Source: Viscum album (Eukaryota > Streptophyta > Magnoliopsida > Santalales > Viscaceae). Taken from it: a stretch of 64,000 bases of DNA. Every line of letters begins with the position of its first letter. Within the stretch, counting starts at the first letter, position 1. Made by a program: the position numbers and the translations under genes. Under the pieces are notes generated by a model. That model was not told where the DNA came from. It did no database searches and saw only the letters and a list, made by a program, of their open reading frames with translations. Positions 22,200-34,427 of this stretch are shown here, in pieces. Location: assembly GCA_963277665.1 (NCBI GenBank), contig OY728159.1, positions 1,017,685,343 to 1,017,749,342 of the forward strand, in the 5' to 3' direction.

Positions 22200-25095
22200 T
22201 CTATTGTGAATAAGTTTCTTAATGTCGTTCCGAAAGAGTTTCCAATTATTCTACCAAACTTTGAAGTTGAGTTTTTAGTAGAACTCATACTTATAGACAC
22301 ACATATTTCTAAGATATTATATTGAATGGCCCTGATTGAGTTGTAAGAATTGAAGATGTGACTCTAGATGAATCATTACAAGGGAATCATTCAAGGAAGT
22401 GTGTTACCTTGGGGTGCATCTATTTTATATTAATAAGAAATATGAATCAATGTGACTCTTCATTGATAATAAATAACATAATAATATCACCATTAAGAAT
22501 AAATACCCTCTACCGTATATTGATGACATGATTCATCAAATTTTCAGAGCTCAATACTTTTCCAATATTGATCTTCATCTTGGATATCATAAATTTCAGG
22601 TTAAAAAGGAGGATATAATAAGAAAAATCAATGCATAGGGTATAAAACTATGATTTTTTAGTGATTACATTTAGTCTTCCTAATTCCACTATTATCATTT
22701 AGGATTTAATGAATAGAGTCTTTATGGATTACCTTGATCAGTTTTTCACAGTCTTTATGGATGATGTTCTTACTTATTCAAAGGGTAAGGAAGATTATGG
22801 TAATTATTTAATAATTGTACTTGAGACCCTAAGGAAGGATAGAATTTATGAAAACATTAGAAAGTTTTAATTTTTGACTAAAAAAGTTTAACTCTTAGGT
22901 CATATAATCTCAAGTCTGGGTATATTAGTAGACCCATAAATGATAGAAGTTATTAAAACATTGGACCATACCAATCACTATGACTGAGATCCATAGTGTT
23001 CTTATTTTGGATGGATTTTATCAGCACATTATGGAGGATTTTCTCATCTATCAAATCCACTAAATAAGTTATCATGGAAGGGATCCATGTTCCTTTGGAT
23101 AAATGAATGTGAGGAATTTTTTAGGTAAATAATGTAATCAAAATATAGTACACTAGTTCTTACACATCCCTTTAGTAGAGAAGGGTTTATAATATATAGT
23201 GATTCATCAAAGGAAAAACCAGGACACATCCTCATCTAGAATGATGTCATTATATCTTATCCCCCAAGATAATTGAATACCCATGGGAAAAAGTACCCAT
23301 CTCATTATTTGGAGTTAGCTATAATAAAATTTTCATTAATGCTATGGATGTGTTATACCTATAGAGAAATGTGTGGATTATATACTGATACTAAAAGATT
23401 AAAGTATATTTCAACCAAAAATATATTAACATGGTCCAAATAATATCATTAGAGATGATAAAAATCTTGTTTTCTCAATACATTTCCACCCTAGGTAAGT
23501 GAATTTGGTGGAAGATGCTCTAAGATGAAAGGATCGTGCTATACTTACACTTATGAGGATCTAAAAAGAACAAATATTTAATGGATTTTCAAAGGATGAA
23601 GTTAGAAATCATAATATAAATGGAGAAATATTTCCTGAATCAAATAAGTTTTCAATTGTTAATTCATGTGAAGATTAAAGAGGCAGTGAAGGAAAATATA
23701 TAGCTATAAAAGAAGGTGTGAAATTTTATTAAATTAAACCATGATTATGATAGATTAATATGGTTTAAGAACCATGTATGTGTCCATTAAATATTATATT
23801 TGAGAAAGGAGCTATTAGATAAATCCCATAGTTCTTCATTGTCGATTCATCATGGAAGTATGGAGATATAAATGGATTTGAAAGAGTATTTATAGTGGAA
23901 TGGCATAAAAAGAGACAATGCAGAGTACATTTCTTGATGATTGGTATGTTAGTATGTTAAGGATGATAGAGAAAAAAATATAATGTGATGTTATGAAAAT
24001 TATGCATACCAGAATGGAAATGGAAAGGAATCACCATGGACTTTTTTTCATTAGAATCACCCAGACATCTAAAGGGAATAATTTTATATGGGTTGTCGTC
24101 GATCTCTTTATGAAGTCGGAACATCTCATTAAAATTATTGATGATTTCTCTCTTAATAAAATTATTAAATTATACATTAAATAAGATGTATGATTTCATG
24201 GTATATCCCTATCAATTAAATCTAATCAGGACTTGAGGTTTACCAAAAAAAATTTAGAGAAGCCTTTAGTAGGATTTGGATAGAAAGATAATTTTCTTGC
24301 ACTGATTATCATCCTCAGATTGATTTTTTTCTAATAGGACCATTTATACTCAAAAATTAATGTTGAGAGATTTATCTATATATTTAAAATGTGGTTGGGA
24401 TCAAAACCTTCCATTGGTGGAATTTTATGACTACAATATCTTTTACTGTAGCTTTTAGAAGTATCCTTATGAATTTATTTATGGTCATAAGTGAAAAACA
24501 CCAACATGATGGAATGAAGTTGGAGGAAGAAAAATATAGGGGCTTAATCAAGCTAAGGAAATGAATTAGAAGGATAGAACCATTCAATATCACATAAGAG
24601 TATCTCAGAGTTGAAAAAAAGTTTTGTTGATAATCATTGGAAAGATCTAGAGTTTTAATTCATTGATAATGTATCACTATGAATATCTCTCTAGAAGGGG
24701 GTGATAGGAATTGGATGGAAGGTGAAGCTAATTCTTAGGTATATCAGTCCTTTTAAAATTCATGATCATATCAGGATGGTAGCTTATCGATGGGCACTCC
24801 AACTGAATCTCTATGAAGTTCATGATGTATTTGATCTATATATTCTAATTAAGTACATGAATTATTCTTCATATGTACTGAACTCAAAGGTTATACTATC
24901 TTAACATGATATTTCTTATGAAGAACCACAAAAAAGAGATTATAGATCATAGATAGAATACAATAAGAAACAAAACCACTAACTTGGTAAAATTTTTATA
25001 AAGAAACTACCAATGTGAGGAAGATACGTGGGAATTCAAGGATGTGATGAGGCATAACTATCCTCATCTATTTTGTATCAGAGTGATGAATTTCT
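22200..25095 (+). pseudogene. Decayed pol of element B (reverse transcriptase, RNase H, integrase, tail)
   Basis: Reverse transcriptase runs at about 22380-22900, with traces of the entry motif (LPWGASILY, near 22400) and the catalytic FMDD near 22755. RNase H traces lie at about 23170-23540. Integrase lies at about 23820-24400, and its most open piece (23993-24184, 63 codons) contains GNNFIWVVVDLFMKSEHL, matching [18 protein letters not shown] of C. A chromodomain-like tail is recognisable near 24900-25090 (EDTWEFKDV). Frameshifts and stops are dense, so B is much older than C. Confidence 0.7.
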
Positions 25096-25114
25096 TTGGT
25101 GAAATTATTTTTTA

Positions 25115-25125
25115 GTGGGGTAAAA
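25115..25125 (+). other. Polypurine tract remnant of element B
   Basis: GTGGGGTAAAA lies just before an LTR start TGTAACAGCC. It has been eroded by a pyrimidine. Confidence 0.45.
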
Positions 25126-26005
25126 TGTAACAGCCTGTGATTTTTATGAAATATTCTTCTTTAAATGTTTTTTTCTTCAATAGATCATTGTAGGGAAAAG
25201 GGATTTTGTGGTGGTTGTAAAAACCACACCTAAATATCCTTTAAAAAATATTTTCATTGATGTTTTTAAAATTTCTACTAAATTTGGGGCATTTTAAAAT
25301 ATTTTTATGGCAATTTTAAAGAAACTTTTTATAAATAACATTTTCTATTTTTTAGGAAAAATAAATTTATTTTTATCATATCTTTAAAAAAACCAATTCA
25401 AAATTAATGAAAAATATTTAATATTACATATTTAATTATGATTTGTGATTTATATTTATTTTTTAGTTTTCAAGCTCATTTATTTTTTATAATTTACAAT
25501 TTTTTACATTCTAATGTGTTAATTATTAATTATTTATATTTATTAGTAAATAGTTATATGAAACATAAATTAATTATTGGATATGTTAAATAGAAGAAAT
25601 AAACATTAAACGACCATAACCACTGATCTGAGTGTCTGATTTAGTTCCAAAACCAGTAAAATAAAAAGATTATGAAATTAGGTTCAATGAAATTAGATAA
25701 TAATTTAGTAATAATTAATAGAATATTTTTTTAATGTTTTAGGAAAAGTTTAAAATCAAAATTCAACTTCAATTGGACATACATGTGTCTGTTTGAGCTA
25801 TACAATATATCAAATAGAAACATGAAATGATAATGTTATGTTGACTAGGGGGACCTTGACCAATATTTTCTCATGTTCAAAATGTCCAATAAGACCTCCA
25901 AAACAATGTTTTTAGTTCAAAACAATATTTGAACATTCAATAAGATTTCAGCTTCATTTTTTAGTGTATTCATATGATTGCTGGGTCATCTATGATTTTA
26001 TCCCA
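25126..26005 (+). repeat. 3' LTR of element B, truncated
   Basis: It starts TGTAACAGCCTGTGATTTT, close to the start of solo LTR G (TGTAACACCCTGAGATTTT). About 880 bp can be followed, including the block at 25625-25690 that matches 5100-5160. It then gives way to the reverse-oriented element D. The lost part would hold the promoter and leader. The right edge is approximate. Confidence 0.6.
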
Positions 26006-28065
26006 TGTATTTTCATTCATATTGATTTTATGATTTTTTAATTTTTGAGTTTTTCTATAATATCCCACCCCCACCCATTGGATTAGGAATAGGTAGAGGG
26101 TGTTACTAGCCTTAGGTGACATCCTAAAGTCACAAAGGACTTGAAATAAATGTCAAGGTATTCATGATAAATTGGGGGCTGATTTCCAATTGAAAAAAAA
26201 ATAAGGATAAACATAAAAAAAATTATATGGTGCATGAGTACAATATAATAAAACTCAAAAACAACCAAACCAAACCAACTTATATCAAAGTACAAAGAAG
26301 AATCCAAAACCAAAAAAAATCAAATACACCAAACTCATTCAATGTCTTCAAACATTCTCCAAGATCCAACTCAACAAACCATGCCCATTTTATAACGATG
26401 TAGCACTAAACAACTATGATACGTTTCCTTTAGCTATGTCTTGATATATCACATAAGAAAATTAAGTAAATTTCCCAAGAAGGGGGTGAATATAAAACTC
26501 ATTAGGTTTTCCCTAATGATATTCAATCTCATTCCACCCGGATAGAACATGTTGCCAAATTTATAAAATAGTTTACACTAATTTATGTTAGATTATATCA
26601 ACCAAAAATTTTCTAAAATGAAATAGTTTTCTAAACCAAAAAAGTTTTCTAAACCAATGTTTTTAGAAACCAAGATAGTTTTATAAACCAAAATAGTTTT
26701 TCCATGTAAAGAAACCAAACAAGTCTTTAAAACCATTTCTTAATTTTACATTTTGGAATACTCATCACATAATCACCACCCAAACACACATTCATGAATC
26801 TGTTACATTTTAATACTCATAATAGGTCTCTCATCCATCCACCAAATTTATCACAATGAGGTTAATGTCCTTTTCCCCTAATGGAACACGTCCCTAATCC
26901 AGGGTCATGTCTCTTATAACCCAATGGTATATCCCTTATTTAGGGTCATGTTGAAAGCAAAAAGTCACACCAACCATCTATTCTAGAAACATTGACATTC
27001 CATTTCAAAAAAATTATTTTATTGAAAATAATTTGAAAACATTTCTCTATGAATTTAGAACCAAACCATAATTTTAGAATCTTTATCTTAAAACCATGAA
27101 CCAAAACATACTATATAAAACCATGGAATTTTACAATTTCAAAAAAAAATACCTAAATAGGTTTTTAATAAATCATTTCACAATTCAATACATGAAATTA
27201 AATAAATTTAATATCAAGACATTGAGTTTTAACTAAGTTGAGTTGAGAGTGTAGCCACCAAACACACAACTATTGGAGAAACCAATGAACAAAATAAAAA
27301 TTTAATAACATGACTTGAAAACCATATTATCATCCTTAGATATTTTCACCTTCAATAAAATCAACCATAGCACATCATTATTGGCATTAAACAACATGAA
27401 TCTATCTCTAATGGATTAGATCCATGAATCCAAGTGAGGAAAGAAGAATAAAACTATCGAAAATGATGAAGAACAATTAGTTAACAACATATATGGCCAC
27501 CAAGGAACATAGATTTACCTAATAACCAATCTCGGATCAATAGGAATGGTCACCAAACCCTAAGGATGAAGAGAAATTTGGGTTATTACCTGATTTTGTG
27601 GAAAATGGAAGGTTTATTGGATAAACTAAATTAGATATGAAAAATATTTTTCTAAATTTTAATAGTGATTGATTAATGAGAACAACTAGGAAAACCATGC
27701 GCTAACCATGCTACATCTATCACCTATAAAAACCCTTCACATATTTGGCTTACATTGTTAGAAAATACATATTTTAACTATACAGGACCCCCTCAAACAA
27801 ATATTTCATGGTTTCTCCTGGGTAGCCACATGGTCTGGAAAAATCGTTTGCCTAACTGTATTCCTAACCAGTGTGCCATATTTTATTTGGAATGTTTTAT
27901 GGATGTTTTTAATGGTTTTTAGTAACTGTTCTCAAACCCTGAACCTATATAAAATCCTAAAAGACATGAAAAATATACTTTGAACCTCCATAAATATGAA
28001 CCAATAACTTTATATACATAAAATACATAAATAATTTGTCGAGTTCATAAAACTGGGGGTTCTAC
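26006..28065 (-). repeat. 3' LTR of element D (minus strand)
   Basis: Homologous to 44786-46770. Both contain ACCCATTGGATTAGGA, GAGGGTGTTACTAG, and a paired block with 'ggtcatgtctctta' and 'cccaatggta'. On the minus strand the LTR starts TGTAGAACCCCCAG, seen at the right end (28065), and is followed outward by a purine tract and integrase tail. Clear homology begins at 26057. The left end near 26006 is inferred from the 2.06 kb length of the other copy. The two copies differ at roughly a quarter of sites in the block I compared, so they are old. No gene is seen inside. Confidence 0.65.
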
Positions 28066-28475
28066 AATCTCCCCGCAATTCGTCCTTCCATACTTGAATA
28101 TTTAAACACTGCCATAGTCCAGAAAGATCTCAGGACATTACCCCACCATTTCCCTCTTAGGTTCCCACATTTTTTCCTGAACCTGGCCATATTTCCATAA
28201 AACTTGAAATAGTTAGTTGTTTTTCCATGTATGAAATTCTATTACATATAAATATTCCATACTAGTACATAAAACAACATACTATCCATATATAACTAAA
28301 AGTGATCCCATCGAATCAAGTTGTCATGACCAAGATGGTACTTCTTTAATTAAGATAGATTAAACACATTATGAACTAAACTTAACCTTGGTGTCAATTC
28401 CAACTGATATGGCACCGCAAAAAGTTTTCAAAGAATCTTAAAATGGTGTATGAATCATAGAGGTAAAATTCCATT
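28066..28475 (-). pseudogene. Integrase tail remnant of element D, left copy
   Basis: Read on the minus strand, this runs into the LTR start at 28065 through a purine-rich tract (GCGGGGAGAT). The neighbouring sequence has the CAGGAAAAAATGTGGGAACC block that encodes the family tail motif (W-E after an acidic pair). It aligns with 46771-47150 of the second copy. It is cut at 28475 by LTR E and resumes at 35871. Confidence 0.6.
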
Positions 28476-30427
28476 TTTCATGAACCAGTTTAAGTTGACC
28501 TTGAACCGGTCTCCTGAGCCGGTTCGAAATAGGTCCCGAGGGGCATTCCCAATCCCCCCTAGGAAGGAAACTAGTGTCAGGAATAAAAATATACAAGAGG
28601 GAAATATTTACCTTAAAAGAAATAAACCGGGACTTGATAGATAAATGAACCAAACAAGCCACAAGAAGCAAAAAATTAACATAAATAATATAAAAACATC
28701 CAACTACAAAATACAACACAACAAGCTGGTAACTAAAATACAAAAATGAAACTAAAATTAACAAAATGAATCGCTAACACACGATCTCCACAAGACCTAT
28801 TGGTCACCTCCAACCACAAGACCATCTATAATCCAACAAAAATCAACTACTATGAAAAATGAACAAAGGTTGAACTTACAAAACAAATCAGATCTACTGA
28901 CACTGAGTGGTAAAGGTAGGGTATGATCTAACAGATTAGTAGGTTACCACCAAAAAATCCATTCCATTCCTTTCCCAAAAACATTTCCATTAATACTAAT
29001 TTGGAATAAATTTATAAAAGATAGATTTCTGAACACACTTTTAATTTTAAAATAATTAAACATGATACATTGACCACATAATTTGAAACAAGGTACACGA
29101 AGGAAAAAAGGGAAGTTCTGCTTCCTCTTTCAAAACGACTACATAGAAATCCTTTTTCAACCAACCAAACATTCACAATTTTTTCGAATAAAAACCAAAA
29201 CCAGGTATAATGAACAAGATACCACACAATGAGGGAAATGACTCTAATAGTACCCGCAATGAGAAAACATAGGAAAACCTTGGAAGTCAGAGGAGAACCA
29301 AAACATACTATACATGAGACTCATAATGAAGAAATGCCCTACTCTATGACATAATAATGCCCTAATGTTCGACCATTTCCCTACCAATCCAGGATGAGGG
29401 TCCCAATCCCATAACAATAATAACTAAATATCCCACTAATATGGGCGACTAGTGAGTGCGTAATCTAAACTAGTGCAATAATCATTCTCATTAAACCTAT
29501 TTGCTATGCTATATTCCCATGTATATTTCAAAAGGGGGTGTGCCATACCATTTAGACAAAAAGTAACACACACACAAACATATATATATATAATGACACA
29601 GACCACACAATCTGGCACCACCCAGGCTTCCTCACAGTTAGTCCCCTACCTTAAACTAATTACCAAAAAAGGAAGTCTCATAGAAAGGACCTTCCTAACT
29701 CACAATCAACCAAATAGGTAGGAGACTCAACTCATGTGGGGGTTTTCAAAAAAGACTTTCTAAAATTCCAAATGAGCCTTTAGCTTCACAACATTCAACC
29801 ATTAACCAAAAAAATACGTAGAAACCATTTTCAAAAAATTACAAAACACTACATTTATTATCACATGGCCAAATAGGCCTTTAAACTAAGCATTTAACAA
29901 AATGTTCACAAGTTCATTTTAAAGCCACATAGAAACACACAAAGCATACAAAAGTGAAAAATGGGCTTTAATACTACTTACAAGACAACCATATTTTACA
30001 AAAACCAAAAGGGCCATAACTATAAAATTAATCACCGAATCATGTTACAAGGACGACCATGCCAATCCTTAAGGAACATATTAGGAACCAATTTCTGAAA
30101 CAAGAGACACCACTTCCCCCATTTTTCAAAACATGGATCCATTTTAGGAAAATAGAGAGTAAAGGGAGAGAAGATGTTCTCGAGGAAGATTAGATTTAGG
30201 GTGACATATTCATTTGATTGCACATCCATGTGTGCACCTAGTGCACCCATGGATGTTCCTTCAACCAATGGAACACTGCAAAACCAACCAAAACATTTGA
30301 ATCCCATTTTCATTAAACCACAATTAACTATCAAATCCAAAAAAAACCATTTCACTCTTTTGTAAAATACCACCCTAGTTCACAATCAAGAAATTCTTCT
30401 CAAATCATGTTCTAAACCTTACCAATG

Positions 30428-30432
30428 GAAAT
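30428..30432 (+). other. Target-site duplication GAAAT, left copy (solo LTR F)
   Basis: GAAAT directly before TGTAACGAACC, repeated exactly at 34423-34427. Confidence 0.85.
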
Positions 30433-30921
30433 TGTAACGAACCGTGTTTTTAAACCGGATAAAAATATGAAAGTTTTTGAACTTTTTCTTTTATCAGTGG
30501 GACATTTTTTTACAAATCTTCAGAATGAGGTTTCGAGTGTTGGAACCATTTAAAGCAGTGATATTGGACTATGTGCAGTTGATTAAACCTTGTGGGTCGG
30601 CCTTGCGGGATACATTGGGATCTTGGTAGTGGGCACACGAGTTGCACACGGTCTATCAGACCGTGCGAGTCATTCCGAGCGATTAAATCGAGATTTAAAA
30701 AAAATTGGATTTATGGAATTTAATTAAATAATGTGAGCCGGGCATTTTATTTAATCAAATTAAGTTAGTGAAATTAATTATTGAATGTTGTGTTTAATTA
30801 ATTAAATTCAGTTAAAAGAATTTAATTAATTGAGTTTTAATTGATGGTCAAAGAAGCGTTTTAATTTATTTGGACTATTTTATTTTAATGGAGGTTTTGG
30901 GGTTAATATAAGGTTTAAATG

Positions 30922-30948
30922 ATAATAATAATAATAATAATAATAATA
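30922..30948 (+). repeat. (ATA)n microsatellite
   Basis: About nine ATA/AAT units inside solo LTR F. The related, longer AAT-rich tract in LTR E (35250-35600) shows it is an inherited LTR component. Confidence 0.8.
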
Positions 30949-31767
30949 TGTTTAATAATATTATTATGAAATTATGAAATTATTGTTTTCTTTTTTTCCC
31001 TTTTATTCATTTTTCATTTCTTTCAAAGGGGCAGCCCCCCAGTTTTTTGGTCTTCTCCCCCGCAGGAGGAGGCCCTCCCCTGAAACCCTAATCGACCGAC
31101 CTCCTCTCCCTCATCCCATGTGGTGCGACCTCCCGCGGCGGACCTCTTGTACACCACACAACCCCAGGCGGGAACCCCCCCTTCAGCGTGTGACGGGATG
31201 AGGCGCGACCCTTCCTCCTTCCACGACCGGATTCTCCCAGTCGCTCCATCGTTTTGGTCCGAATATTCAAGGTATGATCCGAAAATGTCCTACCCTACAT
31301 CAGTTTGGTGTTTGGGTTCAATTCTGTCAACTGATTTGGGTTTTGGTCGAAACCCGCGAATTGGGTTTAACCAGAGTTGGTATTTATCTGGATTTAGGGT
31401 ATGACAATGATTTATTAGGACACTTTGGTCTGTGTTCCGGCAACCTCCGCTGAAGGTCTGTCGGTTTGGGTAATTTCGGTTCACCACCAACGTTTCAAGG
31501 TAAGGTTTTGTAGCTGTTGTTAGTTTCGCGTCCTCCAAATTAGGGTCCTGATGTGTTATTGACTCCCTAGTATTTAATTGGTAGGGTGTTGGGTGGTTTC
31601 ACTTCGTTTCGGGTTGTCGCTAACACCTGAGGTAAGGCTTTAATGCCATTGGTTGATCTTTCCTTACTTATATTGGTTACTTTAAGTTTTTTAAGGATCC
31701 TTTTAACTACGTTGTAGTGCATTGGGCTGTTCCGGGTGGTTTTGAGTTCCCAGATCTTAAGCGACTC

Positions 31768-31779
31768 GCCTGCGCAGGC
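31768..31779. other. 12-bp palindrome GCCTGCGCAGGC in solo LTR F
   Basis: A perfect 12-bp palindrome. Its core CTGCGCAG recurs at 31891-31898, just after a TATATAAAAAG (31877-31887). These could be protein-binding sites. The function is unknown. Confidence 0.4.
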
Positions 31780-31951
31780 ATAGGTATGAATTTATATGTA
31801 TGTGGGTTCCCCTGGCGTTCATATATTTGTTCATGGTAGCGAATGTACATGTACAGGGCTAGTTTTTCCCATTGAATATATAAAAAGTGTCTGCGCAGGT
31901 GAGCGGAGACATGCTTATGTGTATAAGAATATGTTTAAGGATCCTCTTGCG

Positions 31952-31976
31952 CATGCTCATGGCCATGCAGAGCATG
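31952..31976 (+). other. Hairpin in solo LTR F
   Basis: CATGCTC (31952-31958) pairs with GAGCATG (31970-31976), with the palindrome ATGGCCAT inside. Covariation cannot be judged from one copy. Confidence 0.4.
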
Positions 31977-33222
31977 TTCATAGAGGCTAGGTGTCCTTAT
32001 ACATATGTGAAATCACATATGCCTTATGGGGGAGAAGCATCAAAAACTTTAGTTATAAAGCGCCAAGAGTCAGAGTGGACGGATGGATCCACCTTGAGGT
32101 AGGGTCCCTCTCCTTGCCCTTTAAATTTAAGTAAAGTAATAGTGAGTTTAATATTGCACTTCCTTAGCATTTTTAATTATGTAAGTTTATTTTTGATTAA
32201 ATTCTTCTATGAAAATCGTGTGAATTGTAGGAATAAGATAAAAGAGGTTGCTTGGTCACTAAACTAACAATTTAATAATAAAACCACTCTTTCGAGGTGC
32301 GCTGCCTTCAATCTAAAAATGTAGAAATAGCGTTTCATGATTTTCTTCCTTATTGTTTGGATTCTTAACTTTGTTCAGTGTTGAATGAGTTTTAAAGTAA
32401 ATGATAAATATCAGAAAATGAATTGTTTGATAATGTAATGACATATTTTCTAATAAAACTCCTCCAATGGAGGTGAGTTACCTTTAAAATAAAAATCTAG
32501 TAGTTTTTTTTGTGCTTGCTTGCTTAAATGTCTTATGACTCTTTATGATTGACATTAAACTTGATAAATTACATTCTTGTACTTGTACCTTACTGGTTAC
32601 CTCAAATGACGTTGCTTCTTTAAAAATAATAAATGAGCCATGAGACCTCATAAGTTCATGGCTTAACATGTAATTAGAAATTTTAGGGTAGGGTTTTTAC
32701 CCTCTTCCCTTTACTTCATTACTTATGTCATGCCACGTCTTGTGCCGATTGTCACAAAATTCCGCCGACGCCTCATTATTTATTATTGAAATTCTTGGGT
32801 GGTTTTCTCATGCCCATTGTGGCCTTCGTTTATGGTGAAGCCCATCCTGGGTGCTCACTTTTCCTCTTGGCCACCCCCTTGGGTGTGCCCCGCCTAAATG
32901 CCCCCTTCTTCCATGTTATTTAAGTTATAAATGTAATACGATAGCTTTAATTAAATTCCTTACTTGAACAAGTTTGTTGGATTGTACCATTTTATGTCAT
33001 TAATAACCCATCATTGAGGCATGTTGATGTCATACACTTTTGTTTACCTTCTATTTCTCATGCAAGTTCTAGAATTCTGATTAAAGATAATTAATTATGA
33101 GAACTAATTAGGAAAAGTTGAGAACATATTTAGATAATTAAATGTGTAGAATTAATTATGAAATGGGAATTGTGTCGACTGATTAATTAATTGATAAATG
33201 GTAATAAATAAATGAGATTTTG

Positions 33223-33524
33223 GGTCCTAGACATGGCGTTCTAGACCGATTTAAATGTTGGGTTTGGATATGGCATTCCTTACCAATGGTTATCCAAGAT
33301 TGTGATATAGGGTGTTAGACATGACGATCTACACCGAATAATTATCTAGGTGTTAGAAATAGAGATCTAGAACAAATGAGATTCGGGGTGTTAGACATGG
33401 CGATCTGCACCGAATAATTATCTCGGTGTTAGACATGGAGATCTACACCAAATGTGATTCGAGGTGTTAGACATGGCGATCTACACCAAATGAGAATTGG
33501 GGTGCTTGACATGGAGTTAAACAC
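33223..33524 (+). repeat. 38-bp tandem repeat with an internal hairpin, eight units
   Basis: Unit starts are at 33223, 33261, 33311, 33349, 33387, 33425, 33463 and 33501. The spacing is exactly 38 bp except for one 12-bp addition before the third unit. Typical units begin GGTGTTAGACATGG and contain CGATCTACACC, so GGTGT-AGA can pair with TCT-ACACC with one bulged T. Two spacer types are seen (AATAATTATCT and AATGAGATTCG). I find no matching array in LTR E, so it probably arose in the F lineage. Confidence 0.85.
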
Positions 33525-34422
33525 AAAAAAAATGATAATAATGATTTATGAAAATAATGAGAGATGTGGGTAAAACCCGAGTGAATTGTGATCAAATAAA
33601 GAAAGGTAAGAATGAATGGATTTCCAATCTGAGTTTAAATGATAAGTGAATAAATAGAGTAAGTGAGAAAAATGATAAAAAGTGTTTTTATGCTTGATCC
33701 AAACTTACTTGTGTTGTTTTAAACAGGTTCTTATTCCAGCTATGGGCCGAGGTAGGTATTGTCGTCAGGTGTCCTTTTTGGAACCTGGACGGGCGTTTAT
33801 TTTTTGTATTGTATCGCTATTGTTTGGAAATACCAGTACATTATTTAATTATATTTCATGGTCTAGAGTGGGATAGACCCCGGTGGTTCCGGCCTACTGA
33901 GATATATATCTCACACCCTACTCAGGATGCCATTGTACTGGGGTACCCGAGTAGATTCTATTTTGTTGTAGGACCTTTTCGTTGCTATTTCTTGTACTTA
34001 GAGTTGGGAGCAAAGGACCGAGTTGGGGCTCAGGATGCTCATGGAGATCACCCTCAGGGCATGAGACTTTTTTTTATTTACTTCTTCATTGATGTGTAAG
34101 TATGTCACATGGTTTAATGCTTCCATTTTATCATTAGCATGTCATGCATGCATCTCCTGCATAAACTGACGTTCGCCAATTTTATTCAAACCTTATAAAT
34201 GAAAAAAATTCTGATGTTTTCTTATTATTTACACTAATTCTGTTGTTGCTATATTTTTTTCCTTTTTCTTCACTATGATAAGAGGGTATAGTCTCCCCCT
34301 GACTTACCTTACACCCTCGCCGCTAGTCAACAACCTCTTGCGTAAGGAGAGACGCACTTGAGGCCATGTCGCAGGCTGGCTCGGGTGACCGGTTTAGGGT
34401 CGACCTGGGTTGGTTCGTGACA

Positions 34423-34427
34423 GAAAT
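34423..34427 (+). other. Target-site duplication GAAAT, right copy (solo LTR F)
   Basis: Perfect copy of 30428-30432. Confidence 0.85.

Larger units (their letters stand above)
30433..34422 (+). repeat. Solo LTR F (3990 bp)
   Basis: It starts TGTAACGAACC and ends GGTTCGTGACA, inverted ends with one mismatch, and is bounded by a perfect 5-bp duplication GAAAT. No primer site, polypurine tract or coding region lies inside, so it is a single LTR left by recombination between two LTRs. It is richer in G and C than its surroundings. It holds an (ATA)n tract, a CT-rich stretch at 30985-31260, several donor-like GTAAG/GTATG sites (31272, 31500, 31632, 32099), an acceptor-like AAACAG at 33726, palindromes near 31770 and 31952, and a 38-bp tandem array at 33223. 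Several short open frames (30974-31404, 31796-32102, 33682-34099) have no known domain. Confidence 0.88.

Noticed and set aside
29579..29594. (AT)n stretch as a possible promoter or origin
   Set aside because: A short simple repeat inside LTR E without other signals.
31120..31404. Overlapping GC-richer frames in solo LTR F that could be a small protein
   Set aside because: Several frames on both strands are open in the same CT-rich leader. No domain, no conservation in LTR E that I can see, and the location is inside a solo LTR.
33223..33524. CRISPR-like array of regular short repeats
   Set aside because: Units are directly adjacent without unique spacers, the setting is a plant LTR, and no cas-like gene is near. 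It is a tandem repeat.
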